In this document: positions 57,572 to 64,000 of the stretch, in pieces
How the letters are laid out: every line of letters starts with the position of its first letter
Position numbering within the stretch: position 1 is the first letter of the stretch
Assembly (NCBI GenBank): GCA_029641185.1
Contig: JAPWGK010000002.1
Location: forward strand, 1,054,001-1,118,000
Length of the DNA: 64,000 nt
Direction: 5' to 3'
From: Pseudofabraea citricarpa
Taxonomy: Eukaryota > Ascomycota > Leotiomycetes > Helotiales > Dermateaceae
Notes under the pieces: model-generated
Seen by the model: only the letters and a program-made list of their open reading frames with translations
The model's database searches: none
Told to the model about the DNA's origin: nothing
Made by a program: the position numbers and the translations under genes

Positions 57572-59098
57572 ATGCTCCAAAGATCCATCACCCGGCAGTT
57601 ATCTTTCGGCACGGGAATTGCTGCAAATCAAGGCAGCATAAAACACGTCAAGATTACCGCGATATTCAAGTCGTTTAAGTCATCTCAAGCCTTACCAGTC
57701 AGATATGAAACAACAATGAACCCATCCTTAAATGGGCTTGGAGGACTTAAGCAGTCACCAAGTGGACCAGACCCTTACCTCTACACCAGCGGTCGATGGC
57801 TCCATCGTGACCAGCTACAACGTGAATCACGTTCAATACACTTTGACTTCTCTGAACTCTGTACAAAGGTAGTGGGACTATGCTCAGGTGCCCGCAAGAT
57901 AACTAGCTACGATAAGAAGGAGGGGGGATTTAACAGAGTTTTCATTTTCACCATGGACAATGGAACACGTGTTGCTGCTCGACTACCATTCCAAGTCGCA
58001 GGCCCGGCAAGATTGACGACTCACTCTGAAGTTGCAACAATGGCTTACAGTCAGCTCACCCTCTATTACCACATTCTTTGATGCTGATGACTCCATAGTT
58101 AGAAATCACACCAAAATTCCAGTTCCAAAGGTTCTCGAATGGAACGACGATAAGACAAACCCGATCGGCGCCGAGTATATTATCATGGAGCATGTATCTG
58201 GCGTGCAACTGCATGGACTTTGGCCTGGAATGACTCCGGAACAACATATGCTAACTGTCAAAGCTCTTGCAAAGTTGATACAATCTATGGCTACTCTGCC
58301 ATTCCCAGCTTATGGTAGTCTATATTTTGCGGACGCTCCTATTGACCAGCAACTAAAAGTACCTTTTGGAAACTTTTGTATTGGGCCGCATTGCGGTTTG
58401 GAATTTTGGGATTGTACCGCCGGTGAAGCTCGTTATTATGATCAGAGAAAACCTAACAGGGGTCCTTGTGAGTACACAATATTCGGCCAACTGAACCTCG
58501 AGGAGTTTCTCTCAATGGAACCTAACGCAATCACCTAGGGCTGGATCTGAGTCAGTACTGCTCAGCGCTATTGGATGCTGGATTTTCACGCATTCCTAGT
58601 GTTGAGGTTGCTCCAAAGAACGAGCTTCCATACCGAGGATCTGTCAAAGAGCATTTACGGCTGTTGGAAATCAACGAGAAGGTTATTCCGGAATTGATCA
58701 AAAGCCCGTTAATCCAAGATCTGGCCTCGCCGACCTTACTCCATACGGACCTCAATAAAAGAAACATTTTTGTCTCAGAGAATGATCCTACGCTCATCAC
58801 GTCAGTAATAGATTGGCAATTTACAAGTATTGAACCGACTTTTGTGTATGCCAAGGAGACTCCCGACCTAATACCTATACGACCTCCTCCAATATCTGTT
58901 CTAGGTGACGCAGCCGAGGCTCCTCCAGAGGATCCGGATGAGCCTCCAGAGACCCCAGAGGAGAAAAAGGAAAGAGAACGGCTTGAGAACGACATTTGGA
59001 TTTCACGCCAGACATTTGAAGTCGGCATGAAGGCATGGGTTCCACGAATTCACGCGGCCAGAGTCGCTGATAATACCCTGCTTCGACCTCTGAGATAG
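57572..59098 (+). CDS. APH-family phosphotransferase, frameshifted near its end
   Basis: Exons 57572-58049, 58099-58467 and 58539-59098; 468 residues to the first stop. The protein-kinase-like APH fold is seen: GFNRVFIFTMDNGTRVAARLPF as the N-lobe (about 125-150), IPVPKVLEW near 167-175, YIIMEHVSG as hinge, RGPW at 280-283 formed by the second splice, HTDLNKRN (His351, Asp353, Asn358) and the metal-binding VIDWQ (Asp374). These match the large fungal APH-domain family annotated as aminoglycoside phosphotransferase; real substrates are unknown. The reading frame stops at 59096-59098. The usual C-terminal helices continue in another frame at 59099-59447, so the gene is either truncated or damaged. 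The catalytic residues are intact. Confidence 0.8.
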
Positions 59099-59447
59099 TG
59101 CTACCGCCGTACGCCAGGAATTAATTGAGCTATCCGAACGTTGGACCGAACTTGGTTTGCCTGGTGTGTGTCCATATCAACCGTCGCCGCAGGAGCTTGC
59201 CGAACACGTGGACTTGTACGAACAATTCCAGGCTATGCAGAGGTTAAAGGAATTTCTAATAGAGAATTTTGACTCGGACGCGGAAGGTTGGATACCCCCT
59301 GAAGCTTGGGAAATTTCCAAGGAGATGCACAAAAGTACATTCCAGACGTGGATAGATGGGGTGAAAGAAGGAGATGATCCAAAATTGACCGTCGAGATCG
59401 CGGAAAAGCTTTGGCCATATGACCACGAGAAAAACGGTAGCCCATAG
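59099..59447 (+). pseudogene. out-of-frame C-terminal remnant of the APH gene
   Basis: Frame giving RQELIELSERWTELGLP and later PEAWEISKEMH, with a normal stop at 59445-59447. This is the usual ending of fungal APH proteins, but it is shifted relative to 59098. The junction lacks the short segment that normally connects the two, so a small deletion that is not a multiple of three is the simplest explanation. Confidence 0.65.
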
Positions 59448-60026
59448 GTAGAAACAAGTCTCTACACCGAGAGCCACAAAGTTATATCTGTATCAGTGGA
59501 TGGATTCCAGTTTTGTAGTAACGTGTTTACCCTATGAATATATCGTTTCTACGATCTACTATCACAAATCAAAGTCTACACAAGGAATTTGATAGTCCTA
59601 ACAAATCCCCATAGCCTAACCTTATTCCAAGGAATAAGATAAATGGATAGTTGGGACCTCGTCCAATAATGCCAAGCGAAGATTGGGACATTTTGGTTTT
59701 GGGCAGGGCATGTATACGGAACGCGAAATCTTTGATGTGCTTTGTTTGCTTTGTGTAAGAGGACTTTTAACATTCCGGTGTTAGTTGTGGCTCTGTTATC
59801 AGCCTCATACTCACACCTACAAAATATTGATCGCTAATGGATTTGGTTTCAGGCAGGTTATATATTGGAATTTGAAAAGGGAATTTTTAGTATTCTGCTG
59901 TCAGGTAAGGCTCTCTGCCACGGGCTAATCTTTCTCACAACTTCCACTTCTTCATCCCAACTCCGGCTAAAATATTTGTGAACTCCCCAGTCTAATTATT
60001 ACCAATAGCATCTTCAGATCATATCA
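59448..60026. other. convergent intergenic region
   Basis: 580 bp between the APH and HET genes, which end towards each other. No gene was seen. Confidence 0.5.
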
Positions 60027-62480
60027 CTACATAAGTTTGAAGTCCTGTCCTTTGGGCGCAGATTCAACAGCCTCTCCATCCATCACTCCATGTATGTAAC
60101 AACCACCAAGGAATTTATATCCGTTTCTAAATGGCCGAAGCACAACTGGCACTGAGCAACCATATAAGATACAGACAATATCAGACCTTTCCGATTCCGG
60201 CGGTGCAACACCAATATAGGTCTGTGTGCTGGTCCGTATTATTTTTCGGTTGTAGGTTACCTGCTGTACACGTTCGAGAAACGCAATCTTTGCAGCTGGT
60301 GTGCCATCTAAATCCTTGAGACCATTTGTGTTGAAAACGTCCTCCCCTGATTCAAAGGCATACCATTGGAGGCAGGCTTCACATACTCTACGATACCAAG
60401 TAGGAGGATTGATCCCACCAGGGCCACGGTTGGCAACTAAAATGCGCCAGACCTGGTCTAAGTTGCGATTTCCTGGGTCGGACTTTGACCACCCACATAG
60501 TTCCAACGCCGTAGGAGTAATTATTCCACCTGCCATATGTGCAGTTTGCTTTATGGTGCCTAGCTGAAAGCCCTTTACTTTCAGTATTCCGTCAAAACGT
60601 GGCGGTAGCTCTGATTTATCTTGTGAAGTGGTTGTATATTCCCCGTGTTTCTGCTTTATTTCTTCAGATCTATCTCTCTGAACTGCGTTTGTCTTTCCAA
60701 AAACATAAGATGGGCGTAAACTCCCGGATGCTGTATATTGAGTTCGTATCTCAAAACCGCCAACAAAGCTATCTCCATTGGATCTGCGCTTCCATGATTG
60801 CTCAGGCCCACAAAATGCGTGCCCAGTAATTGGAAGTATCCAAGAAGGCATGGAAACATTTCCAGTATCAGCTAAGGATTTTGCCTGAGGTGCCCAGTGT
60901 CGGCAGAGAATGTCCAACGAGTTCGAATCTTCTATACAATACTCGATAAAATCTGCACAAACATCTCTAAAACACTTTCGATAGTCTGGTTTTATACGTT
61001 TATCGAGAGTTTTAGGAGTTTGAAAGTGACTCGTCCAGGCATTGATCATGTCCGAAAGCATTCGATACGTTAACCATACTAGAACCATATTTAATGCCGC
61101 TATACAATACCATATGAGTATTACCAAGTAGCTTTTAACACGGGAATCCATGTTCTCTGATGGTACATCCTTAATGGCAGCATATGGCAAGAGAGTGTAC
61201 GTGTCCGAACTCCAAAGAATGATAAGAAACGCTGGCGCAAGGTATAATTTGAATACTTCGATCCATGTCTTACTATAGCCGGCCATCTGGTCACTCGATG
61301 GAATATTTTTTGCAATTTGAAGAACTGCAAATACGGTGTCCTTTGGATCTCTTGCTTCGAATGGAAGGAGCATTGAGGATACTAGAACTTCCAGACTTAG
61401 CAGACGATGTAGAATTCTGCCTTCGCTTGATTTCCGAAAGAGTCTGCTGGTCGCTGTAACTAGTGTATTGGCACCCAAAGCTCTTGCGTCCAGGGAACTG
61501 AAATGACGATTATCTGAGGTACGAGAGGCAGAGTAGGATTCAGGAGATCGGAAAGCACTTCTAATATCGTCGTATTTTGTCATGAACAATGCAATGGCAT
61601 CCGCGAATTCGAGCCAGGGCATTTCGCGGTTTCCACGTCGGACATGGGCGTTGGTGGCTAATAGAAGCTCTTGGATCACCCAGCGTCGGCTAAACCACTC
61701 AACTTTCATCAGATCGATAAAACGCTTGCAATCCTGCCGATCTTCTTCCCATATGCCGTCATCCTTTCTTTTAACAAGTCTTTTTGCAACCTCCTCCAAA
61801 TTTTCTAGATCTAGAATCTTTTCTAGAAAATCAAAAGTCTTCTGGTTCTCTGCCGGATCACCTGCTCCTAACCAGATGCATACCTTCTCTGCATGCATAA
61901 AAACGTTGTGCATGCGAGCCACTTGAGCTGTTCTCTCTGTAAGATTCTTTTGATTAATACATAGAGCATCAGCCCAGAGGTAAACATCGACATTTTCTGA
62001 GCGTAGTTGCTCGAGTGCTTCCTTCAAGTTTTTCCGGATGTACATACAACCCACTGAATCGCGAGTAATATCGGGTTTGATCTTCCATTCTTTATAATGA
62101 TTATGTGTTGTAAAAATGTTAATATTGTGTTCAGGATCTTCGTCGCCCCAATAGTATGACAAGGCGGTATATTTGATGGATCCAGGGGCGTTTGAGATTT
62201 CCCAAGCAACTTGGTCAAGCAGAGGGCGGTCCACTAGACAACATGAAATAGTGCTTCCATGTGCACCAGGATAGAGTCGAAGAACTCGAATCTCTTTGTC
62301 ATAATCGATATTCTTGTAGGCATAGGTATCTCTTTTTTGGTTGATAGCCTTGTTTGCAACATCGGCAAATCGTTGTCTCAAAGCTCCTCCGTTGCCTGTC
62401 AGTTGCTGACCAAGGGTTGTGCTAGCTCGTGATAATCTCCACTGTGGCACATCTATTCCTAGGTCTTCTGGTTCGGACAT
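60027..62480 (-). CDS. HET-domain protein (heterokaryon incompatibility type)
   Basis: Single exon, 817 residues, ATG at 62478-62480. The HET domain shows its three blocks: YTALSYYWG at 104-112, YLWADALCINQ at 167-177 and QVARMHNVFMHAEKVCIWLG at 186-205, followed by WFSRRWVIQELLLA near 255-267. Hydrophobic segments lie at about 420-480, including one long enough to span a membrane. The C-terminus has CSVPVVLRPF and YKFLGGCYIHGVMDGEAV, the ending common to this class. HET domains are related to TIR domains and trigger cell death in fungal self/non-self recognition; many paralogues have no proven role. No NACHT, WD40 or ankyrin partner domain is present. The frame is intact. Confidence 0.92.
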   Translation of the reverse strand: MSEPEDLGIDVPQWRLSRASTTLGQQLTGNGGALRQRFADVANKAINQKRDTYAYKNIDYDKEIRVLRLYPGAHGSTISCCLVDRPLLDQVAWEISNAPGSIKYTALSYYWGDEDPEHNINIFTTHNHYKEWKIKPDITRDSVGCMYIRKNLKEALEQLRSENVDVYLWADALCINQKNLTERTAQVARMHNVFMHAEKVCIWLGAGDPAENQKTFDFLEKILDLENLEEVAKRLVKRKDDGIWEEDRQDCKRFIDLMKVEWFSRRWVIQELLLATNAHVRRGNREMPWLEFADAIALFMTKYDDIRSAFRSPESYSASRTSDNRHFSSLDARALGANTLVTATSRLFRKSSEGRILHRLLSLEVLVSSMLLPFEARDPKDTVFAVLQIAKNIPSSDQMAGYSKTWIEVFKLYLAPAFLIILWSSDTYTLLPYAAIKDVPSENMDSRVKSYLVILIWYCIAALNMVLVWLTYRMLSDMINAWTSHFQTPKTLDKRIKPDYRKCFRDVCADFIEYCIEDSNSLDILCRHWAPQAKSLADTGNVSMPSWILPITGHAFCGPEQSWKRRSNGDSFVGGFEIRTQYTASGSLRPSYVFGKTNAVQRDRSEEIKQKHGEYTTTSQDKSELPPRFDGILKVKGFQLGTIKQTAHMAGGIITPTALELCGWSKSDPGNRNLDQVWRILVANRGPGGINPPTWYRRVCEACLQWYAFESGEDVFNTNGLKDLDGTPAAKIAFLERVQQVTYNRKIIRTSTQTYIGVAPPESERSDIVCILYGCSVPVVLRPFRNGYKFLGGCYIHGVMDGEAVESAPKGQDFKLM

Positions 62481-64000
62481 GGTGTAATAAAACGGAGCTT
62501 TTGGAATGTTCGTCGAGGTTTTTTGTAGTTCACAAATCCAGAGGCGGAATCTGCTACAATTATAAACTGATATATTCAGTCACAGCCTTGAAACCACCAT
62601 GTTGCAATAGAACTCACTTCCAAAAGTAAGACCGCTGGGGAATCCTTCCTGTGGTTGCACTGCATAAATACTGCATGACGGCCTCATTTGCACATTTCTT
62701 CAGCCGGATCACAGTGCTATCTTTGTCTAGAAAAAGTTCTGTGCCAATCACTTTACAGATTCAGCGACGAACATCTATTCTGGACTCGGCCAGTCCAATC
62801 CAGGAAGCTATGGATAGTCCGTCTAGGGTATCTATCGAATAATGATAGCTATTTGAGCCTCATAATTCCAACAAGCTCTGAAACCTTCTATAACCACTCT
62901 AGATTTTACACTATACCAAGTTCAAGATAATTTGGCGAGGTAAACCAGGGCATTTAATCACCCGGAATACAAGGCTCTTAAGGCAGATCCGTAAATCTTG
63001 AGATTATGATTTAAACAAGGGCGATTGCTACGGATGCTATAAAACAATCCTTGGTTACAACTAGGCTTTATGGCTCTATGGCATTCTGTGACGGTGAGCT
63101 TTTTGGAGAGCTTAAAACTTTTCGTAGAAGAAATTTACTAGAAGGAAAAAAAGAAGCAGCATGGTTTGTAGGTGGAAATAATTCCGTCTGCCATAATCAA
63201 ATAATCTCATGTAGGATCAGCATCGGTAGGCACACCGACGCAATTGCTGATAATCCTCACGGAATCTAGGCGTATGTATGTCGCCAGGATTGGAAGCCTA
63301 GGTCTCTGAAATAGATACGCGGTTAAAGGTTTTTGGATGATTATTGGTTGTGGTGCGAAGGCGTCCACAGCTGCGCAAAGATAATGTTGGACAGCAGACA
63401 ATAAAACCTCGCTGACCATTTGCGTCCTATCATCATCGTTGGGCCCACACCCTCACGTCCGAAAATGGGGCTGTGAAGCAGATCTGACACAAATATGAAT
63501 TTAAAGCCTGCTTATACATTTATGTGGCTTGATGCAATAACAACATTCATCCAAAGGATAAAAATGCCTTTCGGCGGCTGATAATGATTGAAGGCTGGAT
63601 AGCTCGGAAATTTGGAATTTATGGATTTACAAGAACTTTAGCTGCGGGTGGACAAATATTTCAACATGTAAATAAAGATCCTAGAAGGTAAAACCAAAGT
63701 ATAAAAACATCGATATCCTCGAAACAACTTGAGTAAATTTGATTCCTAAAATTTGGTATGTTCCTTTGTATGAACGATCAAATTACCATAGGGTTAAATA
63801 ATGTAATTAATTATTACATAAATTACACCATAGAATTCATAGGTAGCCTCAACACAAATCGTTTGGGTTAGGTATATGTAAGCCGTGCATATAGCTGTTT
63901 CTTTCCTTTGGTGGGGCGGGGATTACCGCGGCACGTCCCAATATTTCCTAGAGCCTTGCCTGTCGGAGCTGAAAACCTCACCCACACCCACACCAACAGC
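62481..64000. other. AT-rich region without recognisable genes
   Basis: 1.5 kb to the window edge. It carries the promoter of the HET gene. The frames at 62651-62930, 63051-63269 and 63207-63419 are short and have no domain. The base composition suggests repeat decay, but no element can be named. Confidence 0.5.

Noticed and set aside
1..64000. tRNA genes, CRISPR arrays, transposase or reverse transcriptase genes
   Set aside because: By eye I found no tRNA-like B box with matching stems, no spaced repeat array and no typical transposon protein motifs. A dedicated search could still find degraded ones.

Overview
The window looks like nuclear DNA of a filamentous ascomycete (Pezizomycotina). 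Genes are short and separated by introns of about 49-90 nt with GT..AG ends and CTAAC/CTGAC-type branch points. The set includes an AtfA-type bZIP factor, an NBR1-like receptor with four ZZ fingers, a CFEM protein, an AA9 LPMO with a CBM1, a HET-domain protein and an isolated 5S rRNA gene. I lean towards a plant-associated Leotiomycete, but the class cannot be fixed from the sequence alone.

Left part (about 0.8-32 kb): mostly core genes, widely spaced. In order: a Yippee-type zinc protein, a small membrane protein, a small Cys protein, an Mpe1/RBBP6-type 3'-end processing factor, an 80-residue unknown protein behind a 4.5 kb gene-free stretch full of simple repeats, a GST-like protein, the bZIP stress factor, a fatty-acid-desaturase-fold protein, a Barentsz/CASC3-type exon-junction protein, thymidylate kinase and the NBR1 homologue. 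Two diverged tandem-repeat arrays lie just downstream of the GST-like and desaturase genes. The intronless thymidylate kinase gene is bracketed by a roughly 110-120 bp direct repeat.

Middle part (about 33.8-45.6 kb): enzymes and secreted proteins that suggest growth on plant material. These are an alpha/beta hydrolase, a small secreted Cys protein, AA9-CBM1, a degraded F-box/zinc-binding/MSS51_C-like locus, an HTH-HD phosphohydrolase fusion, a five-exon cyclase-family enzyme and a GPI-anchored CFEM protein. A 3.6 kb stretch without genes follows, then a hotdog-fold thioesterase-like gene.

Right part (about 50.4-64 kb): more AT-rich and accessory in character. It holds a short-chain dehydrogenase, a 1018-residue fungal family of unknown function, a single 5S rRNA gene, a phosphotransferase (APH) gene with a frameshift near its end, a HET-domain gene and 1.5 kb of AT-rich sequence without genes. 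Two broken genes (the F-box locus and the APH gene), a HET gene and lineage-restricted families suggest a fast-evolving region. No transposase, reverse transcriptase, tRNA or coherent biosynthetic cluster was recognised.
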